This document shows positions 1 through 5,822 of a stretch of DNA of 12,578 nucleotides, one piece after another. A program made the position numbers and the translations under genes. Position 1 is the stretch's first letter; every line of letters starts with the position of its first letter. Location of the stretch: the NCBI GenBank assembly GCA_035542775.1, contig DATKKX010000392.1, positions 1 through 12,578 on the forward strand, in the 5' to 3' direction. The notes under the pieces were generated by a model that saw nothing but the letters and a program-made list of their open reading frames with translations, did no database searches and was not told the origin of the DNA. The stretch is from DATKKX01 sp035542775. GTDB lineage: Bacteria; Planctomycetota; Phycisphaerae; UBA1845; UTPLA1.

Positions 1-2
1 TC

Positions 3-644
3 ACGATGGACCTTTTCCAGAAGCACATGCCCATCAAGCTGGAGGGCATGTCGCGGTACGGCTTCATCACCGGTTCATACATGGGAACGAACTACAGCGT
101 CTTTCGCAGCGGCTATACCGGCGAGGACGGCGTCGAGGTCGTTCTCCCGGCTGCGGCGGGCGTGCTGGCCTGGGACTTCCTGACCAAGGAAGGCGGCGAC
201 GACCGCGCCACGGTCCGCCCGGCAGGGCTGGGCGCCCGGGACACGCTGCGGCTGGAGGCGGCTATGCCGCTGTACGGCCATGAGCTGAACGAGCAGATCG
301 ATTCGATCTCCGCGGGATGCAAGTGGGCCGTGGACCTGGAAAAGGACTTCCTGGGCGTGGAGGCGCTGCGGAAGGTCGACAAGGAGGGGCCGCGGCGGAA
401 GATCACCGGCCTGGAGCTCGACGGCAAGCGGATTGCCCGCCAGGGGAGCAAGGTCTTCGCCAACGGCAAGGAAGTCGGCGAGGTGACCAGCGGCACGCTG
501 AGCCCGACGTTGGGGAAATCCATCGCTATGGCCTACGTCGACGCATCGCTATCGTCGCCGGGCGGGAAGCTGGAAGTGGATCTGCGCGGCGCGCGGGCGG
601 GGGCCATCGTGGTCCCGCTGCCGTTCTACAAACGAAGTCAGTAA
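3..644 (+). CDS. gcvT: Glycine cleavage system T protein (aminomethyltransferase), 3' part
   Basis: GcvT transfers the methylene group from aminomethylated GcvH to tetrahydrofolate, giving 5,10-methylene-THF and ammonia. The frame is open from the window edge, so the gene begins upstream. 213 residues are present and roughly the first 150 of a usual 360-370 are missing. The ATG at position 6 is simply an internal Met. Family signatures seen are SGYTGEDGVEV, then PAGLGARDTLRLEAAMPLYG, then GCKWAVDLEKDFLG. The C-terminal barrel has GEVTSGTLSPTLGKSIAMAY and ends VVPLPFYKR. The GcvT-family folate-binding aspartate lies in the missing part. The gene ends 19 bp before gcvH, consistent with one operon. 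A glycine riboswitch, if there is one, would lie upstream of the window. Identity is near certain. Confidence 0.97.
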   Translation, partial: TMDLFQKHMPIKLEGMSRYGFITGSYMGTNYSVFRSGYTGEDGVEVVLPAAAGVLAWDFLTKEGGDDRATVRPAGLGARDTLRLEAAMPLYGHELNEQIDSISAGCKWAVDLEKDFLGVEALRKVDKEGPRRKITGLELDGKRIARQGSKVFANGKEVGEVTSGTLSPTLGKSIAMAYVDASLSSPGGKLEVDLRGARAGAIVVPLPFYKRSQ

Positions 645-663
645 TTACTCGAGGAGATATCAG

Positions 664-1044
664 GTGGGCGTTCCAACGGATAGGCGGTATCTGCCGTCGC
701 ACGAGTGGCATAAGCTCGAAGGGAATATCTGCACCATCGGCATCACTAAGTTCGCCGCCGACGAGTTGACTGACATCACCTACGTCTCGCTGCCAGCGGT
801 GGGAACCGAGGTGAAGGCGGGCAAGCCCTTCGGCGAGATCGAAAGCGTCAAGGCCACCAGTGACCTGGTCTGCGGCGTCACCGGCGTCGTCACGGAAGTG
901 AACAAGAAGCTGAGTGACGCGCCCGAGTTGGTGAACAACGACTCCTTCAGCCAGGGCTGGATGATCAAGGTAAAGGTGTCGGACCCCGGTACGTTTGAGA
1001 AGCTGATGACGGCCCAGGCCTATGAGGCCCAGTTAGGCCACTGA
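664..1044 (+). CDS. gcvH: Glycine cleavage system H protein (lipoyl carrier)
   Basis: GcvH shuttles the aminomethyl intermediate between the P, T and L proteins on a lipoyl arm. The product has 126 residues, the normal family length. It opens with PTDRRYLPSHEW and has GITKFAADELTDITYVSLP. The lipoylation site is Lys63 in GEIESVKATSDL, followed by GVVTEVN, the usual biotinyl/lipoyl-like fold. I chose the GTG at 664 because GAGGAG (651-656) lies 7 nt upstream and the family normally starts close to this point. No ATG precedes the conserved region in frame. The gene sits between gcvT and gcvPA on the same strand, so it is probably translated from the shared gcv message. Nothing is missing from the conserved core. 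Confidence 0.97.
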   Translation: MGVPTDRRYLPSHEWHKLEGNICTIGITKFAADELTDITYVSLPAVGTEVKAGKPFGEIESVKATSDLVCGVTGVVTEVNKKLSDAPELVNNDSFSQGWMIKVKVSDPGTFEKLMTAQAYEAQLGH

Positions 1045-1074
1045 GCCCGGCAGACGCCAACCCGTAGTCATGAG

Positions 1075-1101
1075 ACCCACGGCGCGCATGCCGTGGGTTT
1101 T
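1075..1101 (+). terminator. Hairpin with short T-run between gcvH and gcvPA
   Basis: ACCCACGGC (1075-1083) and GCCGTGGGT (1090-1098) form a perfect 9-bp stem with a 6-nt loop. The right arm runs into TTTT (1098-1101). This looks like a weak intrinsic terminator or attenuator inside the gcv operon, about 30 nt after the gcvH stop and 39 nt before gcvPA. It could instead be a processing or stability hairpin, because the T-run is short. Confidence 0.55.
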
Positions 1102-1139
1102 GCCTTCCAGGCGAGGGGAGCCATAAGAGTCGAACTACC

Positions 1140-2489
1140 ATGAGATACACGCAGCTTACAGACGAGAACGTGAAGCAAATGCTGGCCACAATCGGCGTGG
1201 CCTCGATCGACGAGCTGTTCCGGACCATACCGGCCTCGCACCGGCTGAAACGCGACCTCGAACTGCCCGGCGCCATGGGCGAACCGCGACTGCAAGCCCA
1301 CTTGACCGAGCTGGCGGCGAAGAACAAGGGCTGCGACCAGTTGGTCTGCTTCATGGGCGGCGGGGCCTACGACCACTTTATCCCGACGGTCGTGGACGCG
1401 ATGACCTCGCAGGGCTCGTTCGTCACCGCCTATACGCCGTATCAGGCCGAGGCCTCGCAGGGCTCTCTCCAGGCCTTCTATGAATTCCAGACCATGGTCT
1501 GCCAGCTCACCGGCATGGACGTTTCCAACGCCAGCCTCTACGAGTTGGGCAGTGCCGCCGCCGAGGCGGCGCTCATGGCCCACAGCGCCTCCGGCCGGCG
1601 CGAAGTCATCATGTCCACCACGGTTCACGCCCACGTCCGCCGCGTCGTCGCCACTTATTGCTGCCGCGACGTGCCGGGCATCTATCGCGAGGTGGGACCG
1701 GCGGCGGGCACCGTGCGGACCGACTTGCAGGCATTGAAGCAAACGATCGGGCCGGAAACGGCTGGCGTGCTGGTCCAAAGCCCCAACTTCTTCGGGCAGA
1801 TCGAGCAATTGGACAAGATCGCGGAGCTCTGCAAAGCGGCGGGCGCGGCCTTGATCGTCGCGACCGATCCGATCAGTTGCGGCATGTTGAAGCGGCCGGG
1901 CGACCTGGGCGCGGACATCGTCGTGGCCGAAGGTCAGCCGCTGGGCATCCCGCTGCAAATGGGCGGGCCGTGGTGCGGCATGATGGCGGTGAAGGAGCCG
2001 TATATGCGGCGGCTGCCGGGGCGCATCGTCGGCCGGACCGTCGACAAGAACGGCCGCCCTGCCTATTGCCTGACGCTGCAAACCCGCGAGCAGCACATCC
2101 GCCGCGAAAAAGCCACCAGCAACATCTGCACCAACCAGGGCCTGATGGCCCTTCGCGCCGCGGTTTACATGGCGGCGATGGGCCGGTCGGGCATCGCCAA
2201 GGTCGCGCGGATGTGCTTCGACAAGGCCCACTACGCCGCTCGCGAGATCGCCAAGGTACCGAGCTATTCGCTGCCCTTCGCCGGGCCGTTCTTCAAGGAA
2301 TTCGTGGTCAAGTCCGCCAAGCCGGTGGACAAGGTGCTGGCGGCGTGCCGCGCCGAAGGCATCCTCGGCGGTGTCGCCTTGAAGGACTTCTATCCCGAGA
2401 TGGCGGACCTGATGCTCGTGGCGGTGACGGAAAAGCGAACCCGTGAAGAGATCGACAACTTCGTGCGAGTGCTCAAGAACGTGAAGTGA
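1140..2489 (+). CDS. gcvPA: Glycine dehydrogenase (decarboxylating) subunit 1, P-protein alpha part
   Basis: This is the N-terminal half of the split P-protein, which with GcvPB decarboxylates glycine and loads the aminomethyl group on GcvH. The product has 449 residues, the usual length. Motifs seen in order are YTPYQAEASQG (98-108), VQSPNFFG (212-219), GQPLGIPLQMGGP (265-277), RRLPGRIVG (290-298) and a strong run beginning TLQTREQHIRREKATSN (312-328). The alpha subunit is not expected to carry the PLP lysine, and none is seen. The ATG at 1140 matches the family N-terminus (MRYTQLTDENVKQML), but no strong Shine-Dalgarno is visible: AAGAG lies 10 nt upstream and a better GAGGGGAG is 19 nt away. 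Translation may be weak or helped by upstream sequence. Identity is secure. Confidence 0.97.
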   Translation: MRYTQLTDENVKQMLATIGVASIDELFRTIPASHRLKRDLELPGAMGEPRLQAHLTELAAKNKGCDQLVCFMGGGAYDHFIPTVVDAMTSQGSFVTAYTPYQAEASQGSLQAFYEFQTMVCQLTGMDVSNASLYELGSAAAEAALMAHSASGRREVIMSTTVHAHVRRVVATYCCRDVPGIYREVGPAAGTVRTDLQALKQTIGPETAGVLVQSPNFFGQIEQLDKIAELCKAAGAALIVATDPISCGMLKRPGDLGADIVVAEGQPLGIPLQMGGPWCGMMAVKEPYMRRLPGRIVGRTVDKNGRPAYCLTLQTREQHIRREKATSNICTNQGLMALRAAVYMAAMGRSGIAKVARMCFDKAHYAAREIAKVPSYSLPFAGPFFKEFVVKSAKPVDKVLAACRAEGILGGVALKDFYPEMADLMLVAVTEKRTREEIDNFVRVLKNVK

Positions 2490-2499
2490 TAAGGAGCGG

Positions 2500-2541
2500 A
2501 TGCGGCTGAGGCTGCCGGCTCATGAGGATATGCAACGATGA
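2500..2541 (+). CDS. Possible 13-codon leader reading frame coupled to gcvPB
   Basis: AAGGAG (2491-2496) stands 3 nt before an ATG that opens a 13-codon frame, MRLRLPAHEDMQR. Its TGA overlaps the gcvPB ATG in an ATGA arrangement (2538-2541). This layout is typical of translational coupling. The spacing is shorter than ideal, and gcvPB has its own GAGGA at 2524-2528, so the frame may be chance. The peptide resembles nothing I know. Confidence 0.25.
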   Translation: MRLRLPAHEDMQR

Positions 2542-4013
2542 ATCGCGTTGGTCCCAACAGTGGTGTGCAGTTGATTTTCGAGAAGAGCGTTTCCGGGGCG
2601 TGTTCGGTAGACCTGGGGCCCAGCGATGTGCCCGCGACGAATCCCAAAGATGTCGTGCCGGCGACAATGCTGGCGGAGCAGCCGCCACCGCTGCCTGAGA
2701 TCGCTGAGCAGGACCTGGTCCGCCATTATTCGCGGCTCGGCTCGCGGCTCTTCAGCGTCGACGCCAACTTCTACCCGCTCGGCTCCTGCACCATGAAGTA
2801 CAACCCGCGGGTGAACGAGTGGGCCTCGACCTTGCCCGGCTTCGCCAATCTGCACCCGTTGCAGCCGGTTGCCGACATGCAGGGTATGCTCGAGTTGCTC
2901 TACAACCTCCGCGTCTTCCTCGCTGAAATCGCCGGCCTGGACGACGTGTCGTTACAGCCGGCCGCCGGCGCACACGGCGAGATGACCGGACTGATGGTCA
3001 TCAACGCCTACCACGCCGACCGCGGCGGCCCGCGCCCGAACGTCCTAACGGCTGACACCTCGCACGGCACCAACCCGGCAAGCTGCTCCATCTGCGGCCG
3101 CACGCCGGTGCCGGTCAAGAGCCGGCCCGACGGCCTGCTGGATCTCGCCGACCTCCGCGAAAAGGTCGACGACCAGACCGCGGCCCTCATGATCACGCAC
3201 CCGAACACCGTCGGGAAATTCGACGACCAGATTGCCGAGATCGCCGACCTGCTGCACAAGCGCGGGGCGCTGCTCTACATGGACGGCGCCAACCTGAACG
3301 CCATGCTCGGCATCACCCGGCCGGGCGATTTCGGCGTCGATGTGATGCACTTCAACACTCACAAGACCTTCAGCACGCCGCACGGCTGCGGCGGCCCGGG
3401 CTCCGGGCCGATCGCGGTGCGGAAGGACCTCTCGCCCTATCTGCCCATCCCGCAGGTTGAGAAGGCCAAGAACGGCACCTATTACTTCAACGCGGACAAG
3501 CCCAAGACCATCGGCAAGGTACGGACCTTCTTCGGCCAGACCGGCGTGCTGGTGCGATGCTACGCCTATATACGGGCTCTTGGTCCGGACGGCTTGCGCG
3601 ACGTGAGCGAAAAAGCAGTGCTCGCGGCGAACTATATGGCGGTGTGCTTCCGGAAAGCAGCCGGCTACGACCTGCCCTACGCCGAGCCCTACAGCCACGA
3701 GTTCATCCTGAAGCCCAAGCTGGCCAACGAACTCCGCGTGCTGGACTATGCCAAGCGGCTGATCGACTTCGGCATCCACCCGCCGACCATGGAGTGGCCC
3801 ATCCACGGCACGCTGATGATCGAGCCGACCGAGACCGAGTCGATGGCCACGCTGGACGAGTTCGTCGCCGCCCTGAACCAGATCGCTCAAGAGGCCGCCG
3901 AGTCGCCGGACGTGCTGAAGTCCGCCCCCCAGGCGGCCTGGATCGATCGCGCCGACGAAGTCGCCGCCAGCCGCAAGCCGAACCTCCGCTGGCGGCCGGA
4001 AAGTAACGAGTAG
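2538..4013 (+). CDS. gcvPB: Glycine dehydrogenase (decarboxylating) subunit 2, P-protein beta part
   Basis: This is the PLP-binding half of the split P-protein and the partner of GcvPA in decarboxylating glycine. The product has 491 residues, normal for the family. Motifs seen are FYPLGSCTMKYNP (78-90), LQPAAGAHGEMTGL (139-152), TSHGTNPAS (174-182), MDGANLNAM (248-256) and HFNTHKTFSTPHG (271-283). Lys276 in NTHKTF is the expected Schiff-base lysine. The glycine loop reads HGCGGPGSGP, with Cys284 where I expect HGGGGPG. GAGGA at 2524-2528 lies 9 nt before the ATG. The gene follows gcvPA by 48 bp, and its start overlaps the stop of a small upstream frame. The TAG stop lies inside one arm of a three-arm inverted repeat that may act on the message end. 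Confidence 0.97.
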   Translation: MNRVGPNSGVQLIFEKSVSGACSVDLGPSDVPATNPKDVVPATMLAEQPPPLPEIAEQDLVRHYSRLGSRLFSVDANFYPLGSCTMKYNPRVNEWASTLPGFANLHPLQPVADMQGMLELLYNLRVFLAEIAGLDDVSLQPAAGAHGEMTGLMVINAYHADRGGPRPNVLTADTSHGTNPASCSICGRTPVPVKSRPDGLLDLADLREKVDDQTAALMITHPNTVGKFDDQIAEIADLLHKRGALLYMDGANLNAMLGITRPGDFGVDVMHFNTHKTFSTPHGCGGPGSGPIAVRKDLSPYLPIPQVEKAKNGTYYFNADKPKTIGKVRTFFGQTGVLVRCYAYIRALGPDGLRDVSEKAVLAANYMAVCFRKAAGYDLPYAEPYSHEFILKPKLANELRVLDYAKRLIDFGIHPPTMEWPIHGTLMIEPTETESMATLDEFVAALNQIAQEAAESPDVLKSAPQAAWIDRADEVAASRKPNLRWRPESNE

Positions 4014-4041
4014 CCGGTGTGGCACCGGCTAATAGCCGGTG
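4012..4041. repeat. GTGGCAC-edged palindrome with three alternating arms at gcvPB end
   Basis: Three 8-nt arms alternate: AGCCGGTG (4012-4019), CACCGGCT (4023-4030) and AGCCGGTG (4034-4041). The middle arm can pair with either neighbour, giving two mutually exclusive 8-bp hairpins with 3-nt loops. The first includes the last two bases of the gcvPB stop codon. There is no T-run, so it is not a classic terminator. GTGGCAC (4019-4025) marks its edge, as at 11878-11884 on the other strand. Confidence 0.7.
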
Positions 4042-4111
4042 CGTGACGACGGCCGCTCCCCGCCGCGTACCACTACTCCGTTGGTGGTGCGATCTCGGTC
4101 GAGTGTCCCAT

Positions 4112-4144
4112 GTGCCACGGCTGTGTCAGCAGTGCAGGTGCCAC
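4112..4144. repeat. Degenerate GTGCCAC-edged inverted repeat before trpG
   Basis: CACGGCTG (4116-4123) and CAGCAGTG (4127-4134) are complementary at 7 of 8 positions around a TGT loop. GTGCCAC occurs at both ends (4112-4118 and 4138-4144). It looks like an older relative of the palindromes at 4012-4041 and 11856-11884. The right GTGCCAC abuts the trpG start codon and overlaps its likely ribosome-binding AGGTG. The gap 4042-4111 holds nothing else I recognise. Confidence 0.4.
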
Positions 4145-4729
4145 GTGATTGTCATCATCGACAACTACGACTCCTTCACCTACAACCTCGTCCAGCGGTT
4201 CGGGGAGATCGGTCTGGAGGAGCCGTCCCTGCGTCATGAGATCGTCGTCTATCGTAACGACGAGGTGACGGTCGATCAGATCGCCGAGAAAAAGCCCACG
4301 CACCTGATCGTCTCCCCCGGCCCCTGCACCCCTCGCGAAGGCGGCATCAGCAACGACGCCATCAAGTACTTCCACACGCGGATCCCGGTCTTCGGCGTCT
4401 GCCTGGGTCACCAGTGCATCGGCTATTCCTTCGGCGCCACCGTCACGCGAGCCCCCCGGATCATGCACGGCAAGACCAGCGAGATCCATCACGACGGCCG
4501 CACTATCTACGCCGGCCTGTCTAATCCCTTCACCGCCACGCGCTACCACTCGCTAATTGTTCTGCAGGACACCCTCAGCCCTGATTTCGAGGTCTCCGCC
4601 TGGACCGACCAGGGCGAGTGCATGGGCCTCCGCCACCGCACTGCCCCGCTGGAAGGCGTCCAGTTCCATCCCGAGAGCTTCCTCACCGTCGAGGGCACGC
4701 GGCTGCTGAAGAACTTCCTGCGGCTCTAA
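4145..4729 (+). CDS. trpG: Anthranilate / aminodeoxychorismate synthase glutamine amidotransferase subunit
   Basis: This class I glutamine amidotransferase releases ammonia from glutamine for a chorismate-using partner: TrpE (tryptophan) or PabB (p-aminobenzoate for folate). The product has 194 residues, normal length. It opens IVIIDNYDSFTYNLVQ and has LIVSPGPCTP (54-63). The nucleophile is Cys86 in FGVCLGHQ, and the His175 and Glu177 pair lies in GVQFHPES. The frame is open to 4019, but I chose the GTG at 4145 because family homology begins there and AGGTG (4136-4140) lies just upstream. Neither trpE nor pabB is in the window, so TrpG and PabA roles cannot be separated. Its place behind the gcv operon, which consumes tetrahydrofolate, mildly favours PabA, but that is inference. 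It converges with the next gene, with 6 bp between the stops. Confidence 0.93.
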   Translation: MIVIIDNYDSFTYNLVQRFGEIGLEEPSLRHEIVVYRNDEVTVDQIAEKKPTHLIVSPGPCTPREGGISNDAIKYFHTRIPVFGVCLGHQCIGYSFGATVTRAPRIMHGKTSEIHHDGRTIYAGLSNPFTATRYHSLIVLQDTLSPDFEVSAWTDQGECMGLRHRTAPLEGVQFHPESFLTVEGTRLLKNFLRL

Positions 4730-4735
4730 CGCATC

Positions 4736-5218
4736 TCATTTACCACCCCCCGCCGGCACCATGCTCTCCGGCATCAGCACGGCGACGACCTGGCCGCGGG
4801 CACATGCTGCTCCTCCAGCGGCCACGGTCACGTCCACCACCACCTTGCGCGGCTTGACTTCGATGATCCGCCCGCGTGCCTCCAGCGGCACGCCCATCGG
4901 CGTGGGCTTCAGATAATCCACCTTCAGCGATGCTGTCACGAATCGCAGCGGCGGGTCGGTGCCCGGCTCGCGGCCGGCGGCGCGGTACGCCGCTAGTGCC
5001 GCCGAGCCCGTCCCGTGGCAGTCCACCAGCGAGGCGATCAGACCGCCGTAGACGTAGCCAGGGATCGCGGTGTGATAGTCCCGGGGCGTCAGCACGGCGA
5101 CAGTCTCATCGCCGTCCCAGGCGCTGCGGATGTGCAGGCCGTGATCATTCAGACACCCGCAACCGTAACAGTGGGCCAGGTCGTCGGGATAGAAATCTTG
5201 AACGGCTTGATCATGCAT
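4736..5218 (-). CDS. PaaI-family (hotdog fold) thioesterase
   Basis: This is a likely cytoplasmic acyl-CoA thioesterase of the hotdog superfamily. The product has 160 residues. An N-terminal CYGCGCLNDHGLHI stretch (17-30) resembles the CxGCGxxNxxGL lead of many PaaI-like proteins. The hallmark segment HTAIPGYVYGGLIASLVD (49-66) covers the central helix, with Asp66 placed where many family members have the catalytic acid. VDYLKPTPMG (100-109) follows, then the final beta-strands. AAGAGGT (plus 5227-5233) lies 8 nt before the ATG. The substrate cannot be told. It lies downstream of the AhpD-like gene on the same strand with a 117-bp gap containing a hairpin, so it may be co-transcribed. Family assignment is firm; specificity is unknown. 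Confidence 0.88.
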   Translation of the reverse strand: MHDQAVQDFYPDDLAHCYGCGCLNDHGLHIRSAWDGDETVAVLTPRDYHTAIPGYVYGGLIASLVDCHGTGSAALAAYRAAGREPGTDPPLRFVTASLKVDYLKPTPMGVPLEARGRIIEVKPRKVVVDVTVAAGGAACARGQVVAVLMPESMVPAGGGK

Positions 5219-5243
5219 GAAGGTTTACCTCTTGCGGCAGGAG

Positions 5244-5270
5244 CATGGCCGCACAAATGCCGCGGCCATG
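5244..5270. other. Perfect hairpin between two minus-strand genes
   Basis: CATGGCCGC (5244-5252) and GCGGCCATG (5262-5270) form a perfect 9-bp stem around a 9-nt loop. It lies between the AhpD-like gene and the thioesterase gene, 26 nt before the thioesterase start on the minus strand. No T-run follows on either side. It may affect mRNA stability or ribosome access, or be a protein-binding palindrome. Confidence 0.4.
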
Positions 5271-5335
5271 GCACCATACGCCGGGATCCTTCGTCCGCCC
5301 TCCGGGCGAAGAGAAGCCTGTCATGGGAGGCGGCA

Positions 5336-5683
5336 CTATTCGGCGCCTTTGAAGTGCTCGATGGCGCGCACCACCTCGGGCACGTGCGTGAAAGTCGGGC
5401 CACCCTGCATCATGACCGCCACGCCCGCCGCCTCCAGGATCTGCTCGCGCGTGGCCCCAGCGGTGATGCACTTCTCGACGTGCAGGTTGATGCACGGCAC
5501 GCACCGGACGGCCATCCCGATCCCCAGTGCGATCAACTCCTTCTCGCGCACGGTGAGGGCGCCCTCTTTCATCGTGGCCTGAAACAACCCGCCGAAACCT
5601 CGCAGGATATCGGGGGCGAGATCCTTCAACTTGGCCTGGTCCTGCGACCACTGCTCGAAGAATTGCTCAACATTGTTTTCCAT
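5336..5683 (-). CDS. AhpD-like / carboxymuconolactone decarboxylase family protein
   Basis: This small all-helical protein has 115 residues. It carries CVPCINLH (61-68), the CxxCxxxH motif of the AhpD-like branch, whose members often use the cysteines for thiol-disulfide or peroxide-related chemistry. LTVREKELIALGIGMAVRC (43-61) and EKCITAGATREQILEAA (70-86) are typical of the carboxymuconolactone decarboxylase family. A longer frame starts 11 codons upstream. I chose the ATG at plus 5681-5683 because a strong GAGGAGG sits 6 nt before it. The gene is upstream of the thioesterase on the minus strand, but no shared pathway is evident. The true substrate is not predictable, and aromatic catabolism should not be assumed from the family name. 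Confidence 0.92.
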   Translation of the reverse strand: MENNVEQFFEQWSQDQAKLKDLAPDILRGFGGLFQATMKEGALTVREKELIALGIGMAVRCVPCINLHVEKCITAGATREQILEAAGVAVMMQGGPTFTHVPEVVRAIEHFKGAE

Positions 5684-5689
5684 GACAGG

Positions 5690-5696
5690 CCTCCTC
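5690..5696 (-). promoter_or_regulatory. Strong ribosome binding site fixing the AhpD-like gene start
   Basis: On the minus strand this reads GAGGAGG, 6 nt before the ATG at 5683. It decides the start in favour of the shorter, 115-residue product over the 126-residue frame. Confidence 0.85.
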
Positions 5697-5714
5697 AGGG
5701 TAGTTTGGTTCTGC

Positions 5715-5736
5715 ACGCGCCCCGCGGCGGGCGCGT
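5715..5736 (-). promoter_or_regulatory. Hairpin in the 5' leader of the AhpD-like gene
   Basis: ACGCGCCC (5715-5722) and GGGCGCGT (5729-5736) form a perfect, very GC-rich 8-bp stem with a 6-nt loop. It ends 18 nt before the ribosome binding site. If the weak promoter at 5747-5777 is real, the hairpin would begin about 5 nt from the transcript 5' end, where such stems can protect mRNA. Confidence 0.4.
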
Positions 5737-5746
5737 AATCTTCGCC

Positions 5747-5777
5747 ATCATAGTCCGGAACATTCCCCGTTTGTCCA
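5747..5777 (-). promoter_or_regulatory. Weak candidate promoter for the AhpD-like gene
   Basis: On the minus strand TGGACA (plus 5772-5777) and TATGAT (plus 5747-5752) each match the sigma-70 boxes at 5 of 6 positions. The 19-bp spacer is long. The predicted start near 5740 leaves a leader of about 57 nt. Confidence 0.3.
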
Positions 5778-5822
5778 TAGGTCCGCCGGGAAAGATCTCG
5801 AGTCGCGGAGGATGGATGCCGT

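Noticed and set aside
1068..2231. A 387-codon antisense frame over gcvPA
   Set aside because: Shadow of a highly conserved sense gene caused by GC-rich codon use; no ribosome binding site or motif.
3045..4025. A 326-codon antisense frame over gcvPB
   Set aside because: Same codon-use shadow; gcvPB is unambiguous on the plus strand.
4019..4144. N-terminal extension of trpG upstream of 4145
   Set aside because: The extra 42 residues match nothing in the family and cross palindromic repeats. The conserved start IVIIDNYDSF follows the GTG at 4145.
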